From NCBI GenBank assembly GCA_946623755.1, contig CAMORK010000005.1:1-63746 (forward strand): 63,746 nt of DNA, written 5' to 3'. How positions within the stretch are numbered: position 1 is the first letter of the stretch; every line of letters begins with the position of its first letter. Origin of the DNA: an uncultured Butyrivibrio sp. Its GTDB lineage: Bacteria; Bacillota; Clostridia; Lachnospirales; Lachnospiraceae. The notes beneath the pieces are model-generated. The model did not search any database. It worked only from the letters and a program-made list of their open reading frames with translations, and was not told the origin of the DNA. Below are positions 1 through 8,102 of the stretch, piece by piece. The translations under genes and the position numbers were made by a program.

Positions 1-106
1 TGCTGTCAAGGGTGGCGTGCGGCTACCACAACCTACATATCTGCATTTTCAAGGTCCATTCTGAGCCTGTTTTTTTGACCCAGTTTTTTTCATAGATCAC
101 TTGACA

Positions 107-739
107 CTATCTAGGTTTTATCGGATGCCTGATCACGGTTCTTAGTTTCTCAGGTGCTACCTTCCTGGCATCGCTCAAATAAATCTCGTGATGAAGTCTT
201 TTGTCTGTGATATCCGGTGCATATCCCTGCTTCTCCATATACTCATGCATCATCGCTACAGTCGCAGGCTCATCATCATATGGTCCGACATGCAGGCATT
301 GAATACAGAGGCCTTCTTCTATAGTCAAGAACTCCACCTTGGAAAAATCCTGTTTTTTCTTTTCCGTAGCCTCTGAAACTGCCCAATCAAAATCATTTGG
401 TGTCACAAAATCCGGGAGCCGTATCACAGAAATCCAGTTGAACACTTCCTTGTGCGTGTAATCCACGCCTTCAATTCCATCCTGCCACCAAAAGCCTTCA
501 AGCGGGGGCACAACATAATCGAAATATCCTTCAATTCTATGGTCACCCTTTTTGCTCATTTTGATGGTAAAAGAAATTGCGTAAAGCATACCAATTGCTC
601 TTTTATAATCACCGTCTTCCTCATTAGGGTCGCCCGCACCGCGGATAGCAACAAAATTCATCTTAGGCACAGTTACAATTTCTGGTTTTGATGCCGGCAT
701 ATAAAATTCTTTGAATTCTTTTTTATAATCAAATGCCAT
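107..739 (-). CDS. GyrI-like small-molecule binding domain protein
   Basis: A 210-residue soluble protein that reads as a GyrI-like (SOUL/AraC effector-binding type) protein. The N-terminal DYKKEFKEFYMPASKP and the IVTVPKMNFVAIRGAGDPN stretch are typical of the stand-alone GyrI-like proteins of Firmicutes, as is the C-terminal LHHEIYLSDARKVAPEKLRT. Family members bind small molecules; the ligand here cannot be told. The start is fixed by GGAGAGG seven bases before ATG. It follows a VOC gene and WYL regulator on the same strand, with a terminator-like hairpin in between, so it may be expressed by read-through. Family call is fairly secure, function is not. Confidence 0.8.
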   Translation of the reverse strand: MAFDYKKEFKEFYMPASKPEIVTVPKMNFVAIRGAGDPNEEDGDYKRAIGMLYAISFTIKMSKKGDHRIEGYFDYVVPPLEGFWWQDGIEGVDYTHKEVFNWISVIRLPDFVTPNDFDWAVSEATEKKKQDFSKVEFLTIEEGLCIQCLHVGPYDDEPATVAMMHEYMEKQGYAPDITDKRLHHEIYLSDARKVAPEKLRTVIRHPIKPR

Positions 740-757
740 AGTTTAACCTCTCCACAA

Positions 758-791
758 AAATGGTCCCTTGACTCCGTCCCTGGGACCATTT
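758..791 (-). terminator. Hairpin with conserved GGGACGGAGTC loop, terminator-like
   Basis: Ten-base perfect stem (758-767 with 782-791) around a 14-base loop. On the minus strand it is followed by a TTTTT run, so it can end transcription of the VOC gene, whose stop codon it touches. The loop GGGACGGAGTCA recurs at 3085-3111 and, in shortened form, at 62394-62424, with different stems each time. Confidence 0.7.
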
Positions 792-1201
792 CAGGTATCC
801 TTCTCCTCGTAAGGTTTGTTCCAGGATCCAATTTCGATTAGATTGCCTTCCGGGTCTGCGATGTAGCAGGTTCTCTGGCCCCAGGGTTCAAGCTCAGGTT
901 CTAGCACCGATATTGCACCGCCTTCGACTGCCTTTTTGAATGCAGCATCAACTTCCTCAAAGGTATCCACATAGAGTGCGATCTCAGAATGTCCGTTGAG
1001 TCCTTTAACATATTCATACTTTCTGTTTGTCATCTTCTCGAAGTCCCCTCTTCCATACAACAGGAAAAGAGTTCCATCCTTAACCAGATACACATTGGAG
1101 GTATCCTCCGCTTCTTTTATCTCAAATCCCAGAACATCTCTGTAGAATCTGACCATCTTGCCCATGTCTTCCACCAAAAGTCCAAATCCATCAAGTCTCA
1201 T
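791..1201 (-). CDS. VOC family protein (glyoxalase/bleomycin resistance fold)
   Basis: A 136-residue protein with the VOC pattern: GFGLLVEDMGKMVRFYRDVLGFE near the N-terminus in pieces, and the C-terminal WGQRTCYIADPEGNLIEIG, where the Glu of NLIEI is the usual metal ligand. VOC proteins include glyoxalases, dioxygenases and drug-binding resistance proteins; nothing fixes which applies. Its ATG overlaps the stop of the WYL regulator by four bases (ATGA), so the two are translationally coupled and the regulator probably acts on this gene. Confidence 0.85.
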   Translation of the reverse strand: MRLDGFGLLVEDMGKMVRFYRDVLGFEIKEAEDTSNVYLVKDGTLFLLYGRGDFEKMTNRKYEYVKGLNGHSEIALYVDTFEEVDAAFKKAVEGGAISVLEPELEPWGQRTCYIADPEGNLIEIGSWNKPYEEKDT

Positions 1202-2115
1202 TTCTCATCCTCCTTATAAACATCATTCATATTCCTGACAATTGTAGCCAGCCTCTCTCGCGCTTCCTTCGGTTCAAGAAGCTTCGCCTTGTCTCCAAAA
1301 GTCATGATCCAAGTCACAAGGTTCTCCATATCTGTATAGTCCGCCGTAAACAGCAGTTTTCCGTCATCCTGTTCCACAAAGCACTCGGGGCCAAACTCTT
1401 CTACCAAACGCCACTTCACGTCTTTTGTAAAAAGAGCTTTCACCTTTATTCCACCCGGAAACACCTTTTCAGTTGATAGATCCGGCGCAGGAACACTTCT
1501 GCACTTAAACTCCGCATCTGACTCACCGACCTTATCCATTCGATTCAGTTTAAACAGGCGAAAGTCTTTTCTATTAAGGCACCATCCCCAAACGTACCAG
1601 TTGGACCACTTGAACACCACATAGTATGGCTCAATCCTGCGACTGCTCTCTCCGGTCTGACTGTAATACTTAAATGTCAGCATGTGCCTGTTTTCTATGG
1701 CGCTTTGTATGGTTTCTATCTTGGGAGCAAGCGTATCCCGGTACCAGGACGAGAGATCGATCAGAATGGAATCACGGCCGCTCACAAATTCAGATGAACC
1801 TGCACTGATCTTTTCCATGAGCTGCCCGTAGTACCTGCTGCCACTGATACTGTCAAGGCTCCTGAGTCCCGCAAGGATCATCTGCATATCTTTTGACGTA
1901 AGAAGAGTCCTGTCCATCCGGTATCCATCCATGATCCTGATACCTCCACCAACTCCCTGGGTAGTTTGTATCGGAATCCCGGCTCTGCACAGATCCTCTA
2001 TGTCTCTGTTTATGGTTCTCTTTGATACTTCAAACCGCTCTGCAAGTTCCGGAGCCGTAGTTTTCTCCTGCTGCAGCAGCACGGACAATATCCCAATCTG
2101 CCTGTCTATCTTCAT
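1198..2115 (-). CDS. YafY/WYL family transcriptional regulator
   Basis: A 305-residue regulator. Residues 1-60 form an HTH_11 winged helix (LAERFEVSKRTINRDIEDL), followed by a WYL domain at about 140-215 (YYVVFKWSNWYVWGWCLNR) and a WCX-type C-terminal extension. WYL domains sense ligands or nucleic acid and the family regulates stress and detoxification genes. ATG follows AGGAAGAG. It is the first gene of an operon with the VOC gene. A near-palindrome over its own promoter suggests autoregulation (inference). Confidence 0.85.
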   Translation of the reverse strand: MKIDRQIGILSVLLQQEKTTAPELAERFEVSKRTINRDIEDLCRAGIPIQTTQGVGGGIRIMDGYRMDRTLLTSKDMQMILAGLRSLDSISGSRYYGQLMEKISAGSSEFVSGRDSILIDLSSWYRDTLAPKIETIQSAIENRHMLTFKYYSQTGESSRRIEPYYVVFKWSNWYVWGWCLNRKDFRLFKLNRMDKVGESDAEFKCRSVPAPDLSTEKVFPGGIKVKALFTKDVKWRLVEEFGPECFVEQDDGKLLFTADYTDMENLVTWIMTFGDKAKLLEPKEARERLATIVRNMNDVYKEDEK

Positions 2116-2158
2116 TTTCGCTCTCTTCCTGCTCCCTGAATATATGATATCAATCCAA

Positions 2159-2188
2159 ACATGTCATCTGTATGTCATGTTTATTATA
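2159..2188 (-). promoter_or_regulatory. Extended -10 promoter and near-palindromic operator of the WYL regulator gene
   Basis: On the minus strand TGTTATAAT (TATAAT at 2183-2188) is an extended -10. Directly downstream, 2159-2180 reads as half-sites ACATGACAT and ATGACATGT separated by four bases; the two halves are inverted copies with one mismatch each. Its place over the expected transcription start suits a repressor site. Which protein binds it is inference. Confidence 0.5.
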
Positions 2189-2190
2189 AC

Positions 2191-2221
2191 AAAAAACCGG
2201 CAAAGATTCTCACCTCTGCCG
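2191..2221 (-). terminator. Intrinsic terminator after the methyltransferase gene
   Basis: On the minus strand CGGCA and TGCCG pair (2198-2202 with 2217-2221), with further pairing inside, and are followed by GGTTTTTTG. It lies 24 bases past the stop of the upstream methyltransferase and overlaps the promoter region of the WYL regulator gene. Confidence 0.6.
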
Positions 2222-2244
2222 ACCGATTTCCCCGCGATCTCTAG

Positions 2245-3036
2245 CTATTTTTTTTTCACCTGAAGCTCTGCAAAAGACACATAGTGCTTAACCACAAATT
2301 CATCCCCGGCATTTTCTTCAAGCATCTTCATATGCTCTTTATCCCAGGCCTCAAGCTGCTGCTCGTTCATTGCAGCTCCAACTCCTCTGCACGCACGCAT
2401 TCTGCCATGCCACCCTTCCCTGGTAAAAGACACATCGACTCTGAATTCATCTCTTTTCACCAAGTCAAAAGATGACAATAGCGCATCCGGAACATAAACC
2501 GGATGAACCGTATCACCGTAAGAGGACCAGTTTGGATTATGCTTTAGGATGATTTCCTCACTCTTTCTGGCTATCGCATCTTCGTAAGGAAGCCATCCCA
2601 TATACAGGATAAGGAGCTTTCCTCCGGGTTTTAGCATTCCTGCAAATCTATCTGTTATGACCTCAGCATTCAGATACCAGATGCACTGGCACACGGTGAT
2701 GACATCAAACGTATTGTCCGGATAACTAACCTCTTCCGCAGGACACGCGTAAAACTCAATGTCCATTCCCTGCTGATCCGCCAGCTCTTTTGCCTGCGCT
2801 ATCTGATTTTCCGAGATATCTGTTCCAATCCACTTCGCTCCGTACCTGTACATGTTGCGCGGAAGGACTCCGGTTCCTGTTCCGATATCAAGCACTTTCT
2901 GGCCGTCTCTGCATAGTCCCATATCCAGAATGCACTGATAGAACTCCTTAGGATAAATGTCACGGTATTTAGCATAGTCTTTTGATGTATTTCCCCAATC
3001 AAACGCCTTGCCGTTATCGATGTCTGAAATCTGCAT
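2245..3036 (-). CDS. Class I SAM-dependent methyltransferase
   Basis: A 263-residue methyltransferase. The SAM-binding motif I is VLDIGTGTGVLPRNMYR, followed by acidic WIGTDISENQIAQA and the DVITVCQCIWYL motif IV region. This fits the Methyltransf_11/UbiE-like group; the substrate is unknown. An upstream in-frame ATG exists at 3072, but AGGGAG eight bases before the ATG at 3036 decides the start. It stands alone between the hybrid kinase and the WYL regulator, with its own terminator. Confidence 0.85.
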   Translation of the reverse strand: MQISDIDNGKAFDWGNTSKDYAKYRDIYPKEFYQCILDMGLCRDGQKVLDIGTGTGVLPRNMYRYGAKWIGTDISENQIAQAKELADQQGMDIEFYACPAEEVSYPDNTFDVITVCQCIWYLNAEVITDRFAGMLKPGGKLLILYMGWLPYEDAIARKSEEIILKHNPNWSSYGDTVHPVYVPDALLSSFDLVKRDEFRVDVSFTREGWHGRMRACRGVGAAMNEQQLEAWDKEHMKMLEENAGDEFVVKHYVSFAELQVKKK

Positions 3037-3084
3037 GACTGATTCTCCCTTCAAGTCTATACCTATATACATTCTATACTATTT

Positions 3085-3111
3085 TGAACCTCGGGACGGA
3101 GTCAGGGTTCA
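3085..3111. repeat. Second copy of the GGGACGGAGTC-loop hairpin
   Basis: TGAACC (3085-3090) pairs with GGTTCA (3106-3111) around a loop containing GGGACGGAGTCAG, on the plus strand. The loop matches the hairpin at 758-791 read on the minus strand, but the stem is different. Its right arm includes the stop codon of the hybrid kinase gene. Confidence 0.7.
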
Positions 3112-6100
3112 TTTCTCACAAACATTTTTTATCTTCTTCCCCAAAGCTCTGTAGTCTTCTGCAAAAGAAGCTGCTTCATCCTTCAAAACCTTTAAATCAC
3201 CTGCCCTGGCGGCTGCCTCAAGCTCTTTTGCCCGCTCGCCAAGTGTACATGCTCCGATTGAAATCGACATGCTCTTTATGGAATGCACCAGAAGCGCATA
3301 ATCCTCATAGAATTCCCGTTCCAGCAGATCATCAAGCTGCCGCGCCTTCTCCGGAACAGATTCCGCATAGGTCCCCAGGGCGAAAAGATAATCATCCTCA
3401 TCACCACAGTACTCAAGCCCCTTTTCGCAATCCAATTCCGGTATTTCCCTAATCCTGTGCAAAACATCCAAGTCCTGATCCTGATCAGAGTTTTTCTCTG
3501 CCTCTTCCTCCACCTTACCGCCTACGTACTTCTTCAGCATCTCTTCCATTTCGGAAATATTTACAGGCTTTGACAGGTAGTCTGTGAATCCATCATCAAT
3601 AAGCCTTTCACGGTCTCCCTGTATTGCGCTGGCTGTCAAGGCAATTATCGGCAGCCCCTCCGTCTTTTCCGGATGGACCTTCCTTAGTTTCTTTAAGGTT
3701 TCAACTCCGTCCATCCCCGGCATGCGATAATCCATGAAAACAAGATCATAGGTCTTTTCCCCGATCATACTGATGCATTCTTCTCCGTTTGAAGCCGTCT
3801 CTACAACCATTTTTGTCCGCTTCAAAAGACCTTGTATCACCTGCAGGTTCATCGGTGTGTCATCCACAACAAGAATTCTCTTTCCAGGCGCGGTAAATAC
3901 ACTTCTTTTGTTTTTCCGGGTTTCCTGAGTGATCTTTTTTACTTTAGGGTCAAAATCTCCGATAGCCTCGGGATCAGAGATTCCCTGCCAGATTTCAAAT
4001 GAGAACGTAGAACCCTTTCCATACTCGCTTGTCGCAACCAGTTCCGAACCCATAAGATGGACTAGTTCCCTCGATATGGACAGTCCCAGCCCCGTACCTT
4101 CAATATTTCTGGTTCTGGAAATATCGAGTCTGTCGAAGGGGGTAAAGAGCTTTTGCATTTCCTCCGGCTTTATTCCTATGCCGGTATCCTTTACCGAAAC
4201 CGCAATCCTGACCTTTTTGTTTTCATAGTCAATCTCTCTGCACTTAATATCAAGGCACAGACTTCCCTTCTCTGTATACTTAACTCCGTTGGTCAGAAGG
4301 TTGGCCAGTACCTGTTTTACTCTGAGCTCATCACCATAAAGGCCCTTAGGAAGGCTTTTGTCCGTTTGTATCACAAAGTTTATGCCCTTGGTTTCCGCTC
4401 TTAACTGGATCAGATTGTAGAGATCGATAATAAGATTCTGCAGAGAATATGCATCTTCCACAAGCTCGATCTTTCCTGCTTCTATCTTGGAGAAATCGAG
4501 TATGTTACTGATAATTCCCAGAAGGCTGACACCCGCTGTATTGATATTGTCGGCATATGACAGAATATTCTCGTCTTCGCTCTCGCGCATTATCATCTCA
4601 TTCATACCAAGAATAGCCGTGATCGGCGTTCTGATCTCATGGGACATATTGGAAACAAAGCCGCTCTTTGCTCTGCTTGCTTCTTCCGCGGACTTAAGCG
4701 CCTGGGCAAGAGCCTCCTGCTGGGACATAGACTCACGTATCTGAGCGTCTATATCAGAGAATCCCACTCCAACAGCGTGAATAACGTGGTCATCTCTTTC
4801 ATCGCTAAGTCTGACTCCTGCCATACTAAGCATCTCATAGCTCTCGTTTCCGTCCTTAATCGTCAGGTACCTGAAAAAGATAACCTTCTCTTTTGCAAGA
4901 GCCATCCTTATGTTGGCGGGATTAATAAACCTAAAAAACTTCTCTGCATATCCTTTAGCCACATACTTATTACCATATTCAGTCAGTGTAGCAAGGAAGG
5001 GGAAGTGCTGTCCTGTTTCAAAAGGAAGAGTAAAACTATCATCCCTCTTGTAACAAATTGCATCATCGGTATCAAGGCTCACATAATAAACGCCTTTGTA
5101 ATCCGAAGAAAGGGCCTTTATCATGTTATCCTGTTCAACTCCCTTTTTCTCCTGCTCAAGGAGTTCCTCCTGCATCGCCAGCTGCTCTTCCAGCTCCTGC
5201 TGCTTAACGCGGTTCTCGGCTTCATTTACTTCCATCTCCATCTTAGCCTTGGCAGACTGCCTCTGCTGGATAAAGATCAGAACAAACATGCCAGCAAGAA
5301 CCAGTGCTGTGAGTATCGACTGGATAAGGCCTCTTGATATTATGGACTGAGATATAGTATCTATCTGCTCTCCGATTATACTTTCGCGGATAAGATAAGT
5401 CAGCATCCAGTCTGTGCCTCGCACCGGAACATAGTACAGGGTCTCATTTATGCCGTTATAGGTAAAAGACACTACGCCGCTTGTCCCATTTTCGAAATCA
5501 TCTATAAACTTCTCATAGGAAGAATTCTTTTCATAAACAGCATTCTTCATTGCATCAAGAAGATTATCCTCGCTGGCGAGTCCGCCCAGAACCATATCTG
5601 TAAGTGCCACGCCCGACTCCGTATAAATATTGCAGAATGTGGTACTGTTGTTGGAAGAGAGAGAAACGTTCTGCAGCATGGTACTCATATCGATTTCCAT
5701 AAAGCAGACAACAAGTTTTTTCCCTTCCACCATAAGATTGTCGGCAGGTACTGCGATTATGACCTTCTTCTCCCTGCTGTCTAAATTCTTTATAGAAATC
5801 TCGGGCTCTGATATAGTAACGTAATCAATCTGATACTGATCTATATCAGATCTGGTCCCCCTTGAGGTATAGATAAGGCCATTGGCATCTATGAACGCAA
5901 ACTTATCAAGATCGTACAGCTGTTTCATTCTCAGCTGATAAGTCCTAAGGTTGTCAAAACTCTCAAGGTCCCCGGCTTCTATAAGACCAAGTGCTGTATC
6001 AAGATCTCTTATATAATTATCCAGCACAGCCGATACTACCTGCTCTCGCCTTCCGGCCAGCTCACTAAGATATAAAAGGCTGACATTCCTTACTACAGAT

Positions 6101-6222
6101 TTTGTATCATTGCCGGCTTTATTGCCGAGCATAAAAGTACCCAGCACCAAAATGGCAGCTACGATAGCAGTGCCGCTTATGGCAATCGACAGGATTTTAT
6201 TCCCCTTCTTATCAGTCTTCAT
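3109..6222 (-). CDS. Membrane hybrid histidine kinase with receiver and HPt domains
   Basis: A 1037-residue sensor kinase. There is a membrane segment at about 10-32, an extracellular Cache-like sensor to about 295, and a second membrane segment at about 297-319. A coiled coil and PAS-like region follow. HisKA carries His528 in SNMSHEIRTP. The HATPase domain has the VKDTGIGI and GTGLGL boxes. A receiver follows with phospho-acceptor Asp831 in MDYRMPGMDG, then an HPt domain with His980 in VHSIKS. The full His-Asp-His relay is therefore present in one chain and needs an external response regulator, which is not adjacent. The kinase core resembles the 1265-residue fusion at 21587-25384. Function of the sensed signal is unknown. 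Confidence 0.92.
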   Translation of the reverse strand: MKTDKKGNKILSIAISGTAIVAAILVLGTFMLGNKAGNDTKSVVRNVSLLYLSELAGRREQVVSAVLDNYIRDLDTALGLIEAGDLESFDNLRTYQLRMKQLYDLDKFAFIDANGLIYTSRGTRSDIDQYQIDYVTISEPEISIKNLDSREKKVIIAVPADNLMVEGKKLVVCFMEIDMSTMLQNVSLSSNNSTTFCNIYTESGVALTDMVLGGLASEDNLLDAMKNAVYEKNSSYEKFIDDFENGTSGVVSFTYNGINETLYYVPVRGTDWMLTYLIRESIIGEQIDTISQSIISRGLIQSILTALVLAGMFVLIFIQQRQSAKAKMEMEVNEAENRVKQQELEEQLAMQEELLEQEKKGVEQDNMIKALSSDYKGVYYVSLDTDDAICYKRDDSFTLPFETGQHFPFLATLTEYGNKYVAKGYAEKFFRFINPANIRMALAKEKVIFFRYLTIKDGNESYEMLSMAGVRLSDERDDHVIHAVGVGFSDIDAQIRESMSQQEALAQALKSAEEASRAKSGFVSNMSHEIRTPITAILGMNEMIMRESEDENILSYADNINTAGVSLLGIISNILDFSKIEAGKIELVEDAYSLQNLIIDLYNLIQLRAETKGINFVIQTDKSLPKGLYGDELRVKQVLANLLTNGVKYTEKGSLCLDIKCREIDYENKKVRIAVSVKDTGIGIKPEEMQKLFTPFDRLDISRTRNIEGTGLGLSISRELVHLMGSELVATSEYGKGSTFSFEIWQGISDPEAIGDFDPKVKKITQETRKNKRSVFTAPGKRILVVDDTPMNLQVIQGLLKRTKMVVETASNGEECISMIGEKTYDLVFMDYRMPGMDGVETLKKLRKVHPEKTEGLPIIALTASAIQGDRERLIDDGFTDYLSKPVNISEMEEMLKKYVGGKVEEEAEKNSDQDQDLDVLHRIREIPELDCEKGLEYCGDEDDYLFALGTYAESVPEKARQLDDLLEREFYEDYALLVHSIKSMSISIGACTLGERAKELEAAARAGDLKVLKDEAASFAEDYRALGKKIKNVCEK

Positions 6223-6315
6223 AAATCAACCATTCCTTATCAGCAATCTCATATTACGCAGTTTTCTATAATAATTGTACTACATGGCGGCATTAAATAC
6301 ATGTAATAATGATAA

Positions 6316-6341
6316 AAGGCTCCGGATCGCTCCGAAGCCTT
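6316..6341 (-). terminator. Intrinsic terminator of the 59-residue gene
   Basis: On the minus strand AAGGCT-T-CGGA, loop GCGA, TCCG-G-AGCCTT forms a stem followed by TTATC with four Ts. It lies 36 bases after the small gene and before the hybrid kinase. Confidence 0.7.
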
Positions 6342-6376
6342 AATAATCTATCCTATATTCAGTTATTACTCTTTAT

Positions 6377-6556
6377 TTATTTCATGCCTTCCCAAAACCG
6401 CTCTTTTTCTGTGAAAACAACCGTAGACTGTTTTGATATTTCCGGTTTTATCTCCTTTTCGCTGATATCATCGGCAAACAGTGCAGCCTTCTCAGGATCA
6501 GCGTATATTTCCTCTTCTTTTGTGACACGAGTTTCGATCTTTTCTAAATCCGCCAT
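6377..6556 (-). CDS. Small acidic hypothetical protein (59 residues)
   Basis: An open frame of 59 codons starting MADLEKIETRVTKEEE and ending KERFWEGMK. It is rich in Glu and Lys with no Cys and no membrane segment. I do not recognise it. It is supported as a real gene by AGGGCAGG before the ATG, an extended -10 promoter 44 bases upstream and a terminator directly downstream, so it is probably its own transcription unit. Confidence 0.7.
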   Translation of the reverse strand: MADLEKIETRVTKEEEIYADPEKAALFADDISEKEIKPEISKQSTVVFTEKERFWEGMK

Positions 6557-6599
6557 AGTCCTGCCCTCCCAAAAAGAAAAAATATTAATTTATATCTAT

Positions 6600-6608
6600 A
6601 TTATACCA
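6600..6608 (-). promoter_or_regulatory. Extended -10 promoter of the 59-residue gene
   Basis: The minus strand reads TGGTATAAT, a full TATAAT (6600-6605) with the TG extension. No good -35 is visible at the expected distance, as is common for extended -10 promoters. It sits just past the stop of the DUF1848 gene. Confidence 0.55.
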
Positions 6609-6615
6609 CTCATTT

Positions 6616-7542
6616 TTAAAAGAGTCGAAGCTGATTGTCGATGTAGGATTTCATCTCCACGTCGTGGATCACGTCGCCTTCATGATAACCTCCTATCAAA
6701 AACGGCGAGTCCGGGTCGTGGAGCTTCATGTTGCGCTTAACAGCCTCTGTGTCGTTGTTGGCGTAGCAGTATCTGCACAGATGCCCGCAGCTGTCGTAGG
6801 CGCCTATGTCGCCGGAAAGGTAGCAGGCACATTCTTTTCTGGCAGGCTTTTTGTTAGGAACAATGAGCGTTGCTCCGATGGCCTTTTCGTATGTTTCCAC
6901 CGTCATGCAGCCTCTGCAGTCAGCGCCGTACTCCGAAAGGAAATCCCCCTCTCCGCAGGGTTTAACCACCATGCCATGTTCTCCTGCTATCTTTATGATC
7001 TCTTTTCCCAGAAAATGTTTATCTTCTCTTGAAACCGCAACAGCCTGCGGGAAATTTCTTTTGACCTTCTCATAAAGATCGATAAAGCTTATGACAACAG
7101 TCCGGGTATACCCATCAAGTGCAGCTGCCATCTGCTTAAAGGCCTTAAGATGGTACTCCACAGTATACCTGTCACTTACCAGTATCGGATCATACCTCCA
7201 TCCGATGCAGTCAATTCCAACCATCCCCGACAGCACCTTAAAGTCCTCCAGGATCTTGTGCTTATCAGGCACTTTCGGCTCGATATCCCTTCCATAGGGA
7301 GTTATGGTCACAAACCAGTACTGTCCGTAGTCCTTTATCACATCCATATACTCAAAAAACGGCGCAGGATTCTTGGAACAGAATCCCACAACATCCACAG
7401 TATCGGGGCTAAGCCTGTATCTGCTGACCTGTTCGGGATTAAACGGGTTTCGAACACACACCAATCCCTCTTTGAACCTGTTTGCCAGCCACTTAGGATA
7501 AAAAGCCGGAATATCGGTTCTCTGTCCGGTGTTTATTATCAT
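6616..7542 (-). CDS. DUF1848 family protein
   Basis: A 308-residue protein of the DUF1848 family: starts MIINTGQRTDIPAFYPKW, has FWFVTITPYGRDIEP-type core (here YWFVTITPYG) and IGWRYDPILV. Towards the C-terminus there is a CGHLCRYCYAN cluster near other Cys (CACYLS, CRGC), which looks able to hold an iron-sulfur cluster in a radical-SAM-like spacing. The family has no established function. It begins 26 bases after the HdeD-like gene and may be part of that operon. Confidence 0.85.
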   Translation of the reverse strand: MIINTGQRTDIPAFYPKWLANRFKEGLVCVRNPFNPEQVSRYRLSPDTVDVVGFCSKNPAPFFEYMDVIKDYGQYWFVTITPYGRDIEPKVPDKHKILEDFKVLSGMVGIDCIGWRYDPILVSDRYTVEYHLKAFKQMAAALDGYTRTVVISFIDLYEKVKRNFPQAVAVSREDKHFLGKEIIKIAGEHGMVVKPCGEGDFLSEYGADCRGCMTVETYEKAIGATLIVPNKKPARKECACYLSGDIGAYDSCGHLCRYCYANNDTEAVKRNMKLHDPDSPFLIGGYHEGDVIHDVEMKSYIDNQLRLF

Positions 7543-7568
7543 ATCAATACAATCTCTTTCTTATGCAA

Positions 7569-8102
7569 TCATCTGATATAAACAAATGTCGTCTTCCTGA
7601 ATGCCTGAATGATCCTGATGACCCCGGAATAGAAAATACCGAAGCAGTACATATAGACCGCCGTGTTGGTCCTTCTGGCAAGTACTATACAGCCTATGGC
7701 TATCACCACATCCACAAGGCCGTGAAAGAGCTTAAGTCTCCAGGATTTTCCACCGTTCCCGTGAGCCTCGTTTGACCTCAAAATCTCGACCAGTCCCGAG
7801 AAAAGGTGGAGCACTGCCAGATATAACAGTACATAAATTCTTGGAACATCCACCAGTGCGCCCGTAATAAGAGCAAAATCGAAAAGCACGACTCCACTGT
7901 AAAGAATGAGTCTGCCTCCCACCATATATCTTGCCATAGTAAAGTAATAGCCAAGTTTAGCGACTCCCGAAACCAAAAAGCCCATCGCCATAAAGGCAAT
8001 TACATATTCATAAGCATCTCTTGGATATATTGCCATGACAATTGCAGTTATGATCATGATTATGCCAAATGATGCATTCTTTAGTTTCTGTAGTTTTGTC
8101 AT
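7569..8102 (-). CDS. HdeD/DUF308-like membrane protein
   Basis: A 177-residue integral membrane protein with about six hydrophobic segments in three helix pairs, the pattern of DUF308/HdeD-type proteins. The role of such proteins outside enteric acid resistance is not established. Its start overlaps the DUF6765 gene stop by four bases, so it is translated as part of the GGDEF-DUF6765-HdeD operon. Confidence 0.7.
   Translation of the reverse strand: MTKLQKLKNASFGIIMIITAIVMAIYPRDAYEYVIAFMAMGFLVSGVAKLGYYFTMARYMVGGRLILYSGVVLFDFALITGALVDVPRIYVLLYLAVLHLFSGLVEILRSNEAHGNGGKSWRLKLFHGLVDVVIAIGCIVLARRTNTAVYMYCFGIFYSGVIRIIQAFRKTTFVYIR

Noticed and set aside
1..106. Open plus-strand frame and a short minus frame at the left edge
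   Set aside because: No recognisable protein, ribosome site or structure; the window cuts it, so nothing can be supported.
4639..5337. Long open frame of 232 codons on the plus strand
   Set aside because: Fully antisense to the hybrid kinase gene, which has clear domains; the plus frame gives no recognisable protein.
6309..6740. Plus-strand frame of 143 codons
   Set aside because: It runs through the terminator of the 59-residue gene and antisense to that gene and the DUF1848 gene; no ribosome site.
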